The notes: a model not told the origin generated them from the sequence alone. Shown: positions 43,867 to 53,386, counted from the first letter of the stretch. The stretch is DNA of 64,000 bases from JAQWRV01 sp045564915 (GCA_045564915.1 JBJLGL010000005.1:176085-240084), one strand, 5' to 3'. Numbers and translations are program-made.

Positions 43867-45291
43867 ATGCCAGTAGATATTCTTATTGTTGATGACGAAA
43901 CAGATATTCGCGTTCTGATCGGTGGAATCCTCGAAGACGAGGGTTATAAGCCTAGACAGGCTGCAAATTCTGAACAGGCTCTGAATGCTGTTAGAGCAGT
44001 GGCGCCAGCAGTCGTTCTCCTTGATATTTGGCTGGAAAATAGTTCTCTTGATGGTCTCCAGTTACTTGAGGCCATTCATAAGATTCGGCCTGATACCCCG
44101 GTCATTATGATTAGTGGACATGGAACAATTGAAACCGCGGTTAATGCCATTAAACGTGGCGCATATGATTTTATAGAAAAGCCATTTGAAGCGGACCGAC
44201 TGGTACATTTGGTCGAGCGAGCAATTGAAGCAGCTAGCCTACGTCGAGAAAATATTGAACTTCGTTCTCGAGCGGGAGAGCCGGAAGATCTTATAGGTGG
44301 ATGTAGTGCTGTTGTAGGGCTGAGAAGGACAATCAGTAGGGTTGGACCAACCGGGTCACGTGTCCTGATTCAAGGAGCGGCGGGTTCTGGGAAAGAAATG
44401 GTTGCACGGCTTATCCATAAGCATTCACCACGAATTAACTCCCCTTTTGTTATTGTTAATTGTGCTTCACTGCAATCTGACCGCTTACAAGAGATTCTCT
44501 TTGGTAGCAATGTAGGGAGTGCAAAGACTGGGCTACTTCAAAAGGCAGATGGAGGTACACTCCTTCTTGATGAGGTGGCAGATTTGCCACTCGAAACGCA
44601 GGGTCGGGTGGTTCGTTTATTGCAAGACCAACGTCTCGTTCGAATGTCGGGAGAGGGTCCTATCGAAGTAGATGTTCGGGTCATTGCGACGACTAACCGT
44701 AATCTGAAGGAAGAAATAAGAGAAGCTAGGTTCAGAGAGGAGTTATTTTATCGGCTTTCTGTGGTTCCGATAGAGGTGCCATCCCTAGCAGAACGTCGGG
44801 AAGACATTCCGAGTCTTGCTAGATATTTTATGGCGCGTGGAGCAAAAGAGGCAGGAATACAGGAGCGAAAATTAGGTGAAGACGCCGTTACCGCATTACA
44901 AAATCATCCATGGCCGGGTAATGCAAGGCAGCTCCGGAACGTAATAGATTGGCTTTTGATTATGGCCCCCGGCGGACCTGAAGACACAATTCGGGCCGAA
45001 ATGCTTCCTACTGATTTATCAAATGATGTTCCACAAATGCTTCGTTTGGAAGGTTCTGAGGAAATCATGATGCTTCCATTGCGGGATGCCCGAGAAATGT
45101 TTGAACGTGAATACCTTATGGCCCAAGTCATTCGCTATGGCGGTAACATATCACGGACTGCAGAATTCGTTGGCATGGAGCGTTCCGCACTGCATCGCAA
45201 ACTTAAGTCTTTAGGTGTTACGACGGAAGTTCGGCTGCGGCGAGAGGGTGCTAGCGTCAAACCTGACATTACTCCCACATCGCATCCATAA
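43867..45291 (+). CDS. ntrX: Response regulator NtrX, lacking the sigma-54 GAFTGA loop
   Basis: Partner of NtrY. The receiver (Asp53) is followed by an AAA+ domain with a good Walker A (QGAAGSGKEMVARL) and Walker B (GGTLLLDEVADL), and a Fis-type helix-turn-helix (NISRTAEFVGMERSALHRKLKSLG). Where NtrC-type activators have ELFGHEKGAFTGA, this protein reads ILFGSNVGSAKTGLLQKA, so the sigma-54 loop is missing. NtrX may therefore work with another sigma factor or as a repressor. ATG 43867 (MPVDILIVDDE) is preferred to GTG 43855. trkA begins 15 bp downstream. Confidence 0.93.
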   Translation: MPVDILIVDDETDIRVLIGGILEDEGYKPRQAANSEQALNAVRAVAPAVVLLDIWLENSSLDGLQLLEAIHKIRPDTPVIMISGHGTIETAVNAIKRGAYDFIEKPFEADRLVHLVERAIEAASLRRENIELRSRAGEPEDLIGGCSAVVGLRRTISRVGPTGSRVLIQGAAGSGKEMVARLIHKHSPRINSPFVIVNCASLQSDRLQEILFGSNVGSAKTGLLQKADGGTLLLDEVADLPLETQGRVVRLLQDQRLVRMSGEGPIEVDVRVIATTNRNLKEEIREARFREELFYRLSVVPIEVPSLAERREDIPSLARYFMARGAKEAGIQERKLGEDAVTALQNHPWPGNARQLRNVIDWLLIMAPGGPEDTIRAEMLPTDLSNDVPQMLRLEGSEEIMMLPLRDAREMFEREYLMAQVIRYGGNISRTAEFVGMERSALHRKLKSLGVTTEVRLRREGASVKPDITPTSHP

Positions 45292-45306
45292 TAAAAGGAT
45301 GTTCCG

Positions 45307-46683
45307 GTGAAAGTGGTAATTTGTGGTGCTGGTGAAGTAGGGTCAAACATTGCGCGATATCTTGCTTCCGAGAATAATAATGTTACTGTTGTTGATCAAA
45401 GCGCAGAACTCATTCAGAGGCTTACTGAGTCCCTCGATGTCGCAGGGCTAGTAGGGCATGCGTCTCAGCCAGATATATTGGAGCAGGCAGGGATTGAAGA
45501 TGCCGACATGATCATTGCTGTGACGTTCACAGATGAGGTGAACATGATAGCATGTCAAGTCGCTCACTCTCTATTCGATGTGCCTATGAAAATAGCGCGT
45601 ATTCGTAGCCAAAGTTATCTCCAGCCCGAGTGGATGAAGATGTTTTCGCGCGATCATCTACCAATAGATGTTGTAATTTCTCCGGAAGTAGAGGTTGCAC
45701 GTGCTGTCACGCGACGTCTTGAAGTACCTGGTGCAATGGAAGTTATTCCACTGTCAGATGATAAGGTACGCTTAATTGGGGTGCGCATAACAGACGATAC
45801 ACCCTTAATTAATACGCCTTTGCGGCAGCTTACTAGTCTTTTTCCTGAAATGCAGATAATCGTGGTGGGAATTAAACGTGGTGATGCTTCGATTGTGCCT
45901 CATGCCGAAGATGAGATGCTAGCTGGTGATGATGTTTATTTTGTCGTTGCGTCAGATCAATGTGAACGTGCGATGGCTGCTTTCGGTCATGAAGAGACAG
46001 AAGTTAGACGCTGTATTATTTTTGGTGGAGGAAATATTGGTTTGTTTCTTGCTGAAGCTTTAGAAAGAGAACACAAGGAAATACGCGTAAAGATAATTGA
46101 AATAGACCGTAATAGAGCCGAGTATGTTTCAGCTACTCTAAGTAATACAGTGGTCATAAATGGAGATATTCTTGACCCGGATATTCTTTTGGAAGCGGGG
46201 GTTGATAGGGCTGAAACGATAGTCGCTGTTACTGATAATGATGAAAACAACATTCTTGCATCTATATTAGCCAAGAAATGTGGAGCTCAACGTGCGATTA
46301 CATTGATCAATAAGGCAACTTATAATCCCTTAATGGGACCGCTGGGTGTTGATGTTGTCGTTAATCCAAGATCTATAACTGTATCGCAAATATTATCTTA
46401 CGTTCGGCGTGGGCGGGTGCATTCAGTTTATTCTGTTCAAGAAGATTTTGGTGAACTAATTGAAGCAGATGCGCTGGAGACATCTAGCCTGGTGGGTCAA
46501 CCCCTAAGAGACGTAGATTTGCCGATCAATACTCGATTTGGTGCTATTCTTCGTGATGGTCAAATTATAGTGCCGAGACCTACAACAGTAGTGCATGGTG
46601 GCGATCGTATTGTTCTCTTCGCAGCAACCGAGTCCGTCCGTGAAGTAGAGAAGCTGTTCTCAGTTCGGCTAGAATATTTCTGA
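45307..46683 (+). CDS. trkA: Trk potassium uptake regulatory protein TrkA
   Basis: The cytoplasmic NAD-binding subunit of the Trk potassium channel. The 458 residues hold two RCK units, each with a Rossmann N-part: VVICGAGEVGSNIARYLA near residue 2 and CIIFGGGNIGLFLAEALE near 231. A TrkA-C half follows each. The GTG start after AAAAGGATG matches the conserved N-terminus. The channel gene trkH is not in the window. dat follows after 5 bp. Confidence 0.95.
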   Translation: MKVVICGAGEVGSNIARYLASENNNVTVVDQSAELIQRLTESLDVAGLVGHASQPDILEQAGIEDADMIIAVTFTDEVNMIACQVAHSLFDVPMKIARIRSQSYLQPEWMKMFSRDHLPIDVVISPEVEVARAVTRRLEVPGAMEVIPLSDDKVRLIGVRITDDTPLINTPLRQLTSLFPEMQIIVVGIKRGDASIVPHAEDEMLAGDDVYFVVASDQCERAMAAFGHEETEVRRCIIFGGGNIGLFLAEALEREHKEIRVKIIEIDRNRAEYVSATLSNTVVINGDILDPDILLEAGVDRAETIVAVTDNDENNILASILAKKCGAQRAITLINKATYNPLMGPLGVDVVVNPRSITVSQILSYVRRGRVHSVYSVQEDFGELIEADALETSSLVGQPLRDVDLPINTRFGAILRDGQIIVPRPTTVVHGGDRIVLFAATESVREVEKLFSVRLEYF

Positions 46684-46688
46684 ACGCT

Positions 46689-47570
46689 ATGTCGCGTTTT
46701 GCATATGTTAATGGACGTTATGAAAGACACGGGTTGGCGTCTGTCTCAATTGAAGACCGTGGATACCAGTTTGCGGATGGTGTTTACGAAGTAATTGCTA
46801 TCTGGAATGGTCTTCCAGTTGATTTTTGTCAACATATGTATCGCCTTGAGCGGTCTATGTCAGAACTAAGGTTTGCCGCCAGACCACATTTGTCTGCTCT
46901 TAGTATTATCGGACAGCGCGTTGTTAGATTAAACAGGGTAGTTAATGGGATTCTTTATATACAGATCAGTCGTGGTACAGCCACCAGGAATCATTCCTTT
47001 CCACACATTGATAGTGGCCCATCTGTAGTGATGACCTCGCGCAGTGGTGTTGGTCCAACTGATAAACAGGTTACTGAAGGTGTTAACCTTGTAATCCAAA
47101 GTGATGAACGTTGGGGTAGACGGGATATTAAATCAGTTGGTTTATTAGCGAATGCTTTAGCAAAGCAAAGAGCGATAGATAGTGGTGCCTTTGATGCACT
47201 CTTAGTCAACCCAGATGGAACAGTAACAGAGGCCAGTACAGCTAACATATGGTTGGTTGGTGAAGACGACACACTCATTACCCGGCCGCTTGGGTCTGAT
47301 ATTCTGGGTGGGATAACGCGGGCACGCATCTTAGCCTTGGCCAAGAAAGCTGGGTATAGAGTCAAAGAGAAGATTTTTACAACAGACGAAGCACTCACGG
47401 CTAAAGAAATATTTCTAACCGGAACGACAACATTTGTCCTTCCCGTAGTTCAGGTTGATAACACCATAATTGGCGGGGGCTCTCCAGGCAGGATTAGTAG
47501 CGTGTTGAGAGATAGTTATAAGTTGTTTTTGGATGACATTGGAGCAGAGAGCTGGCATGTCAAGGAATGA
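46689..47570 (+). CDS. Class IV aminotransferase, probable D-amino acid aminotransferase
   Basis: A PLP fold-type IV enzyme of 293 residues. The Schiff-base Lys is Lys148 in RRDIKSVGLLANALAKQRA. IEDRGYQFADGVYEV and the EASTANIWLV cofactor block are clear. This length and the RDIKS motif resemble D-alanine aminotransferases, but branched-chain aminotransferases and aminodeoxychorismate lyase share the fold, so the substrate is uncertain. The position after trkA is common in alphaproteobacteria. The 3' end overlaps the next gene. Confidence 0.87.
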   Translation: MSRFAYVNGRYERHGLASVSIEDRGYQFADGVYEVIAIWNGLPVDFCQHMYRLERSMSELRFAARPHLSALSIIGQRVVRLNRVVNGILYIQISRGTATRNHSFPHIDSGPSVVMTSRSGVGPTDKQVTEGVNLVIQSDERWGRRDIKSVGLLANALAKQRAIDSGAFDALLVNPDGTVTEASTANIWLVGEDDTLITRPLGSDILGGITRARILALAKKAGYRVKEKIFTTDEALTAKEIFLTGTTTFVLPVVQVDNTIIGGGSPGRISSVLRDSYKLFLDDIGAESWHVKE

Positions 47571-48222
47571 GACTGCACCATTGTTACCTGCTCCCAAAGC
47601 ATTGCTTTTTGATTGGGACGGGACATTAGTCGATACACACGCAGTTCTTGCCAAATCCATGAATCAAGCCTTGAAGGCATTTCATATGGAGCCTTGGTCT
47701 GTTGAGAAATGGGCTGAATGGCTTGGAGCTTCAGCGCGTGACTCATTCCCAGCTTTATTTGGTGATCAATGGGAAGAAGCTCAAGATATTTATTTGGAGG
47801 CGTATGCGTGCAATCACCTTGAGGACCTGAAGCTCAAACCGGGTGCGCATGATTTAATACGTAACTTAGATATTAAATCAGTATATTTAGGTGTTGTAAG
47901 TAATAAGACGGGACATCTTCTGCGCGAAGAGGTTGATCATTTGGGTTTGAGTGATTGCTTTGGACAGATTATTGGTGCAGGCGATAGTGTATGTGATAAG
48001 CCAGCTGCGGACCCCATTTATCTAGCACTCGAGCCAAGCTCTTATGTGGCTGATACAAGAGTGTGGTTTATCGGCGATAATGCTGTTGATGTGGACTGTG
48101 GACGGAACGCGAATTGTACAACGATTCTTCTAGGTGACGGCTATCAAGAAGCCAATCCAGATGGCCGTGTTGCCGATTTAGTAGCTCTAAAACTTCTCAT
48201 TTGGAGCGCTAAGGAATGGTGA
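47557..48222 (+). CDS. HAD superfamily phosphatase (phosphoglycolate phosphatase-like)
   Basis: A 221-residue haloacid dehalogenase-fold hydrolase. The nucleophile motif DWDGTLVDTH has Asp19 and Asp21. A helical cap spans roughly 30-90. Motif II is in LGVVSNKTG, the motif III lysine in SVCDKPAADP, and motif IV is FIGDNAVDVDCGR. The family dephosphorylates small metabolites; the substrate cannot be fixed. ATG 47557, preceded by GGAGCAGAGAG, is chosen over ATG 47533; it overlaps dat by 14 bases. Confidence 0.9.
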   Translation: MSRNETAPLLPAPKALLFDWDGTLVDTHAVLAKSMNQALKAFHMEPWSVEKWAEWLGASARDSFPALFGDQWEEAQDIYLEAYACNHLEDLKLKPGAHDLIRNLDIKSVYLGVVSNKTGHLLREEVDHLGLSDCFGQIIGAGDSVCDKPAADPIYLALEPSSYVADTRVWFIGDNAVDVDCGRNANCTTILLGDGYQEANPDGRVADLVALKLLIWSAKEW

Positions 48223-48334
48223 TATTGAGATCACCGGTTGACCAGCTTTAGGGAAACCCTCTAGATAACCCTGGCGGTCTATACAAAGCCAACGCTATAG
48301 AACAAAAATAATAAAGAAAACAAGGTGTTAACAA

Positions 48335-48607
48335 ATGTCTGGCGAGAAATCACAAAACGTTCAAGATGTCTTTCTTAATACTATTAGAAAAAATAAGGCT
48401 CCGGTGACTGTCTTTTTGGTGAATGGCGTAAAACTTCAAGGAATAGTCACCTGGTTCGATAATTTCTCATTACTTTTGCGTCGGGATGGGCATTCTCAGC
48501 TAGTTTATAAACATGCGATCTCAACAGTTATGCCGTCTGGGCCACTTCAGTTGTTCGATCCGGAAAAACAGGAAAATGATCCGGAAAGCGAAGAGGTAGC
48601 CGAATAG
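48335..48607 (+). CDS. hfq: RNA chaperone Hfq
   Basis: Forms the hexameric Sm-like ring that pairs small RNAs with mRNAs. The 90 residues include the Sm1 motif (APVTVFLVNGVKLQGIVTWFDNFSLLLRR) and the Sm2 motif (QLVYKHAISTVMP), with an acidic C-terminal tail of about 20 residues. The N-terminal ISGEK-type leader reads MSGEKSQNVQDVFLN. hflX follows after 50 bp, the conserved hfq-hflX pair. Confidence 0.97.
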   Translation: MSGEKSQNVQDVFLNTIRKNKAPVTVFLVNGVKLQGIVTWFDNFSLLLRRDGHSQLVYKHAISTVMPSGPLQLFDPEKQENDPESEEVAE

Positions 48608-48657
48608 GCTCTGTATTTTCATTGATTGGTAACGGCAAAAAGCAAGACGCAGTTTCC

Positions 48658-49956
48658 ATGAGTATGTCCAGTCGTGCAATAGTACTTCATCCCCAAATAT
48701 CTAGAGTAGCAAGGGTCTATGATAGGCGCATGCGTCTAGAGGAAGCTTGCGGCCTTGCAAGAGCCATAAGACTAAATGTCGCCTACTCAGAGACAGTTAC
48801 AGTGTCTCGGCCTCGACCGTCTTTATTATTTGGAGAGGGAGTTATTAAGCGAATTAAAGAGATTGTTGAAGAGAAAGAGATTGAAGTAATAATTATTGAT
48901 TACAAGATCACTCCAGGGCAGCAACGCAATCTTGAAAGGGTATGGCATTCGAAAGTTATTGACCGTACCGGACTAATTTTAGAAATTTTTGGTGAACGGG
49001 CTAGGACGCGAGAAGGACAGCTGCAAGTCGAACTGGCTCATCTCATTTATCAAAAAAGCCGCTTAGTTAGGAGTTGGACCCACTTAGAACGCCAAAGGGG
49101 TGGGGCTGGTTTTCTTGGTGGACCTGGAGAAACCCAAATTGAAATTGATCGCAGGCTGATAGGGGAAAGAATAGCCCGACTCAGAAAGGATCTGAATAAA
49201 GTAGTCCGCACCCGTAATCTTCATAGAGCTGCCCGCAAACGTGTGCCTTATACTATCGTTGCATTAGTTGGTTATACCAATGCAGGGAAATCAACAATAT
49301 TTAATGCACTTACAAAGGCAGACGTATTCGTAAAAGACCAATTATTTGCGACTCTTGATCCTACAATGCGTGGTATTGAGCTTCCCTCGGGCAGGAAAAT
49401 AATTCTCTCCGACACAGTTGGCTTCGTATCCGAACTACCTCCTGAATTAGTTGCAGCATTTAGGGCAACCCTTGAGGAAGTTATAGAGGCAGATGTAATA
49501 GTACATGTGCGTGATATTTCTCACTCTGAGACAGAGAGTCAGAAGGTTGATGTAGAGGGGGTGTTAGCGCGTATGGGTATCATTCCAGAGGTAGGAGAGA
49601 GGCCATACTCACATACTATAATTGAGGCACATAACAAGATCGATTTGATGGACCCGCAGGAGCTCGCTCTACTTAAGAATCAAGATAGAAAAAATAAAGA
49701 TAGTGTAATGGTTTCTGGTCTTACAGGTGAAGGAACAGATAAACTAATTGCCACAATAGAGCATCAGATCTCCGCTAATCGTTGCGAATTAGAGGTCGCT
49801 ATACCCATATCTGATGGAAAGACATTAGCGTGGTTGTATCGCAAGGGGCAAGTAGTTAACCGACAAGACGGTGAAGTTGAAACTAAACTAAAGGTATTGT
49901 TAGAACAGGCTGATATTAATCGTCTTACACTAAATGACACCGTGCGTTTATTGTGA
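48658..49956 (+). CDS. hflX: Ribosome-associated GTPase HflX
   Basis: A GTPase that splits or rescues stalled ribosomes under stress. An N-terminal domain (ARAIRLNVAYSETVTVSRPRP, LLFGEGVIKRI and the GQQRNLER block) is followed by the coiled region HLERQRGGAGFLGGPGETQIE. The G domain has GYTNAGKST (G1), DTVGF (G3) and NKID (G4). ATG 48658 gives 432 residues. A TTG at 48622 could add 12 residues; neither has a strong Shine-Dalgarno, so the start is uncertain. The next gene overlaps by GTGA. Confidence 0.94.
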   Translation: MSMSSRAIVLHPQISRVARVYDRRMRLEEACGLARAIRLNVAYSETVTVSRPRPSLLFGEGVIKRIKEIVEEKEIEVIIIDYKITPGQQRNLERVWHSKVIDRTGLILEIFGERARTREGQLQVELAHLIYQKSRLVRSWTHLERQRGGAGFLGGPGETQIEIDRRLIGERIARLRKDLNKVVRTRNLHRAARKRVPYTIVALVGYTNAGKSTIFNALTKADVFVKDQLFATLDPTMRGIELPSGRKIILSDTVGFVSELPPELVAAFRATLEEVIEADVIVHVRDISHSETESQKVDVEGVLARMGIIPEVGERPYSHTIIEAHNKIDLMDPQELALLKNQDRKNKDSVMVSGLTGEGTDKLIATIEHQISANRCELEVAIPISDGKTLAWLYRKGQVVNRQDGEVETKLKVLLEQADINRLTLNDTVRLL

Positions 49957-50771
49957 TACGAGCATCCGACCACATTAACAAGAACGCATTAAGATACGGT
50001 GTTAGCAGTCTAATAGAATCGGTTGCCGCTAAAGCAATCTTGCCCAGGTTCCAGAATTTAGCCGATATGGACATTCGTACTAAATCTGGGCCAGCTGATC
50101 TGGTAACGGCCGCAGACGATGAAGCAGAGCGTTTACTATGTGAGGGACTCACGCAGCTATTACCTGCTTCTTATTTCGTTGGAGAAGAAGCAGTAGCTAA
50201 GGATTCGTCAGTCCTATCTTATCTTAGTGGTCCTAAGCCTGTATGGATTGTGGACCCTCTTGATGGAACAGCAAATTTTGTAGCGGGATATAACGCATTT
50301 GCAGTTGTTGTTGCATTAATCTATGCGGAAGAAACATTAATGGGCTGGATTCATGACCCGCTGAATAGACTCACGATTTGGGCGGGGCAGGGGCAGGGAT
50401 CTTGGCTAAAGGATAATCGTCTCCTTTTGAAAGGTAAACACACTGCCTTGGAGAATATGGCAGCGGCCCATTATCACCGAGCTTTCAGAATAACTGAGGA
50501 ATCTTATGCTAGCAGCCAACGGTGTGGTAGCGCTGCCCACGAGTACTGGGCTTTAGCCGAGAATCGCATACAGGTATCTAGCTTTAGTCGTCTTTATCCT
50601 TGGGACCATGCTGCAGGGGTTCTCATACATTTAGAAGCAGGTGGATACTCTCGCATGGTAGATGGATCTGCTTACAACCCCACTATCCGGCAAACTTGTG
50701 GGATTTTAAGCGCGCCTTCCAAATTAGTTTGGGATAGGGTGCGTTCCAGTGTGGTTGATGAGAATCTGTGA
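49953..50771 (+). CDS. Inositol monophosphatase family phosphatase
   Basis: A Mg2+-dependent phosphatase of 272 residues in the IMPase/CysQ/HisN superfamily. The metal site is GEEAVA (Glu), WIVDPLDGTANF (Asp pairs), and the C-terminal WDHAAGVLIHLEAGG. Substrates in this superfamily range from inositol phosphate to 3'-phosphoadenosine phosphate and histidinol phosphate; none can be assigned here. The GTG start overlaps the hflX TGA. It converges on mazG with 19 bp between. Confidence 0.9.
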   Translation: MIRASDHINKNALRYGVSSLIESVAAKAILPRFQNLADMDIRTKSGPADLVTAADDEAERLLCEGLTQLLPASYFVGEEAVAKDSSVLSYLSGPKPVWIVDPLDGTANFVAGYNAFAVVVALIYAEETLMGWIHDPLNRLTIWAGQGQGSWLKDNRLLLKGKHTALENMAAAHYHRAFRITEESYASSQRCGSAAHEYWALAENRIQVSSFSRLYPWDHAAGVLIHLEAGGYSRMVDGSAYNPTIRQTCGILSAPSKLVWDRVRSSVVDENL

Positions 50772-50790
50772 GTTCTATCCACAACCTCAG

Positions 50791-51660
50791 CTAATTATAC
50801 ATCTCTTTCTTAGCTAACTCCCAAAGTGACTCCATCTCCTGCAGAGAGGTTTCTTCAGGTCTTCGACCATTAGCCGCTAGCATATCTTCGATGAAACGAA
50901 AGCGTTTTTCAAACTTACGATTGGTTTGCCGTAGGGCAGAATCTGATTCTACTTTCAATTTACGAGACAAATTAATTACGGCGAATAGGATGTCGCCAAC
51001 TTCGTTCTCAAGTTTGGTCAACTCTGCCCCTACTCTGATCTCTGCTTCCAACTCTGTTATCTCTTCCCTGATTTTGTCGAGCACCGGCAGGACCTCGGGC
51101 CAGTCAAAACCTACTCGTGCGGCTCGTTTCTGAAGCTTTTCAGCACGCTTCATTGCAGGTAGAGTGACTGGAACATCGTCAAGGTTACTTGAAGAACGAT
51201 TACTAATACCCTTCTTTGCACGTTCCGCCGCCTTGATAGTTTCCCAAGACACCGTTTGAGTCTCTGGGCCTTTGACAACAGAATCGCTGAACACATGTGG
51301 GTGGCGGCGAAGCATTTTAGCAGACGCGCTATTTGCTACGTCGGTAAAATCAAATAATCCGGCTTCTTCAGCAATTCGAGAATGGTAGACCACTTGTAGC
51401 AGGAGATCTCCTAATTCATCGAGCAGGCCAGGCATATCATCCCGCAATATGGCATCTGCTACCTCATAAGCTTCTTCAATTGTATAGGGAGCTATTGTTT
51501 TGAAAGTCTGCTCTATGTCCCAGGGGCAACCATTCTCAGGGTTCCGCAGGCGTGCCATGATCTGGATTAAGTCCGCAATAGTTTTACGACCCTTATTTCC
51601 AGACCGGTCGGTATTTTCTTCACTCCACTTGTTTGTATTTTGGTCCTTAATCTCATCCAT
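50791..51660 (-). CDS. mazG: Nucleoside triphosphate pyrophosphohydrolase MazG
   Basis: Hydrolyses nucleoside triphosphates, including damaged ones, to monophosphates. Two MazG helical domains are visible in the 289 residues: the first with NPENGCPWDIEQTFKTIAPYTIEEAYEVADAI (EExxE metal site) and DELGDLLLQVVYHSRIAEE, the second near the C-terminus with KLENEVGDILFAVINLSRKL. About 25 charged residues precede the conserved part, so the true start may be later, at MARLR. mazG beside hflX is an alphaproteobacterial pattern. It marks the left edge of the accessory block that follows. Confidence 0.94.
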   Translation of the reverse strand: MDEIKDQNTNKWSEENTDRSGNKGRKTIADLIQIMARLRNPENGCPWDIEQTFKTIAPYTIEEAYEVADAILRDDMPGLLDELGDLLLQVVYHSRIAEEAGLFDFTDVANSASAKMLRRHPHVFSDSVVKGPETQTVSWETIKAAERAKKGISNRSSSNLDDVPVTLPAMKRAEKLQKRAARVGFDWPEVLPVLDKIREEITELEAEIRVGAELTKLENEVGDILFAVINLSRKLKVESDSALRQTNRKFEKRFRFIEDMLAANGRRPEETSLQEMESLWELAKKEMYN

Positions 51661-51814
51661 AGACAGGGCTTACCCTGCGATGACTGAGAGATCAATCACT
51701 GCTGGAACGATAGTACTAAACATTCTTGCGATTTAGACGATTCTGGCGCAGGATTTACCTAAGAACGTCAGAGTTGAGATACTGCTTCACGAATGGAAGA
51801 GAGGAGATAAAGCT

Positions 51815-52153
51815 ATGGCTGAGTTAGACTCAGATCGTAAGACTTTTGCATCAGATTTCTTCAAAGGGGATACTGAGAAAGCGGTCTTTACCGGCGACGC
51901 TGTCACTGACCGGTTAATGCATGCCGTCATCGCTCTGGGCGGGGAGGTTTGGACCTTGCGCCAACGTGGCCATCTTATGGAAAAACTTTTAGCCGACAAG
52001 GGCATAACGACTGAAATGATTGAGTCCTATATGCCAACAAAAGAAGATATGGCTGCTTGGACACAGGACAGAGAAGCTTTCGTAGACCGAGTATACAGCG
52101 TATTTGCTCGTGACAGCGAAATGAAAATGAGTTCAGATTGGCCAGCTGGTTAG
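51815..52153 (+). CDS. Small helical protein paired with a Tat-type methyltransferase (copy A)
   Basis: A 112-residue soluble protein of unrecognised family. Predicted mostly helical, with the conserved block IALGGEVWTLRQRG, then GITTEMIESYMPT and DREAFVDRVYSVFARDS. It aligns along nearly its whole length with the protein at 54870-55220 (about 39 identities over about 103 aligned residues by eye). A GAGGAG site precedes the ATG. Its stop overlaps the ribosome-binding site (AGGGAGGA, 52152-52159) of the methyltransferase gene 14 bp downstream, so the two are coupled. A partner, chaperone or subunit role for that protein is an inference. Confidence 0.8.
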   Translation: MAELDSDRKTFASDFFKGDTEKAVFTGDAVTDRLMHAVIALGGEVWTLRQRGHLMEKLLADKGITTEMIESYMPTKEDMAAWTQDREAFVDRVYSVFARDSEMKMSSDWPAG

Positions 52154-52167
52154 GGAGGACAAAGATT

Positions 52168-53379
52168 ATGTTAAATCGCCGCAGACTTATTAGCACGACA
52201 GCCGCTGCAGCTTCCGTTGTGACTGCTTTCAGAAGCAGTGCTGCTGGAGCCGCTATATTGGGGCACGACTTTCAACCACGTGGGCAGATTGGGCGTCTTG
52301 AGCGTTTGCCTACGCTAGACCTGCAAAGTAACGAAGATTTTCTCACCACTTTCCGTGTCCTAGTCAATGGTGACATGGTTGCGATGGCTCGGTCTCGCGC
52401 CGATGAGATTCTCCTCTCCAATGGCCTAGATCCTCAAGCGGATGCTACGTTGGAAGATAGTCTAGCTTTGTTGGCAGACGATCCCGTTATAGGTTCCTAC
52501 TTCCAGGCGTGGAGCGCAGCGCAACAGCAGATGTGGAAGAATATCCGTGACCAGCTTTATGCTAATGGTGATCAGCTGCTTGCTGAGATGGAAGCTGCTG
52601 ATAAGATGGGGCCAGGGTCACTGGAACTCAATCCTGGTATTGAGCCTGACTGGTCTAAGTATGAGATCCACCAGCAGCCGGGTGGATATGTAGGTGATCC
52701 TTTCGCAGGCCATATTTATCATTATGGTACCAATGACTTTTATATGAATGCTAACGATCAAGACCGAATTCATCGTGGACTTGCACGCATCACACCAAAG
52801 CCTAAAGATGGAGTGGTTAAACGCATTCATGAGGTAGCATGTGGCTGCGGTCAAATGGCGCAAGGGTTTAAAGAGTTCTATCCTAACGCTGAAGTATGGG
52901 CCTCAGACATCGGTGCACCAATGGTGCGATATGCACACATGCGTTCGGTTGATTTGGGCCTCGGCGTAAATTTTAGGCAAGCTCTAGCTGAAGAGAGTGG
53001 TTTCCCTGATAATCACTTCGACATCATAGGCAGCTATCTGCAACATCACGAGTGTCCCGCAGAGTCAACACGTGCAACCCTTCGTGAAGCTTTTCGTACG
53101 CTCCGTCCAGGAGGAGTCTTTTTTCCGATCGACTTCTACACCGGATTACTACCAGTTTCTCGGACAGCTTTCGATAAGATCTATTATTGGTGGCACCACA
53201 GGTGGAATCAGGAGGTATGGTACGCAGAATATGCAACTATCGACATGGCGACAGAAATGAGGAAGGTTGGATTTGAAGTTACGGAGATCGGTTCCGCTGC
53301 ACGTAGTGGACAAGAACAGCGTAGCGACAATGTTGGGGTGCGCAAAACACCCTACCTCCTCGCCACTAAACCTGTATAG
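52168..53379 (+). CDS. Class I SAM methyltransferase-fold protein with Tat-like signal (copy A)
   Basis: A 403-residue protein. The N-terminus MLNRRRLISTTAAAAS followed by an Ala-rich core to about residue 28 resembles a twin-arginine signal. Next come a helical region (about 35-150), the block PGSLELNP, and the motif IHQQPGGYVGDPFAGHIYHYGTN (His168, Gln170). The SAM fold follows: motif I is altered (EVACGCGQM, the first Gly replaced by Ala), then ASDIGAPMVRYAHM with Asp247, FPDNHFDII and LRPGGVFFPIDFYTG. The start ATG 52168 is fixed by AGGGAGGA. Substrate unknown. It shares blocks throughout with copy B and ends at a shared terminator. Confidence 0.82.
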   Translation: MLNRRRLISTTAAAASVVTAFRSSAAGAAILGHDFQPRGQIGRLERLPTLDLQSNEDFLTTFRVLVNGDMVAMARSRADEILLSNGLDPQADATLEDSLALLADDPVIGSYFQAWSAAQQQMWKNIRDQLYANGDQLLAEMEAADKMGPGSLELNPGIEPDWSKYEIHQQPGGYVGDPFAGHIYHYGTNDFYMNANDQDRIHRGLARITPKPKDGVVKRIHEVACGCGQMAQGFKEFYPNAEVWASDIGAPMVRYAHMRSVDLGLGVNFRQALAEESGFPDNHFDIIGSYLQHHECPAESTRATLREAFRTLRPGGVFFPIDFYTGLLPVSRTAFDKIYYWWHHRWNQEVWYAEYATIDMATEMRKVGFEVTEIGSAARSGQEQRSDNVGVRKTPYLLATKPV

Positions 53380-53386
53380 CTCAATC

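Noticed and set aside
51815..52153. Small protein as a nitrile hydratase subunit or accessory
   Set aside because: The EVW/R-rich helical look is only a vague resemblance, and no catalytic-subunit gene or CxxCSC metal site is nearby.
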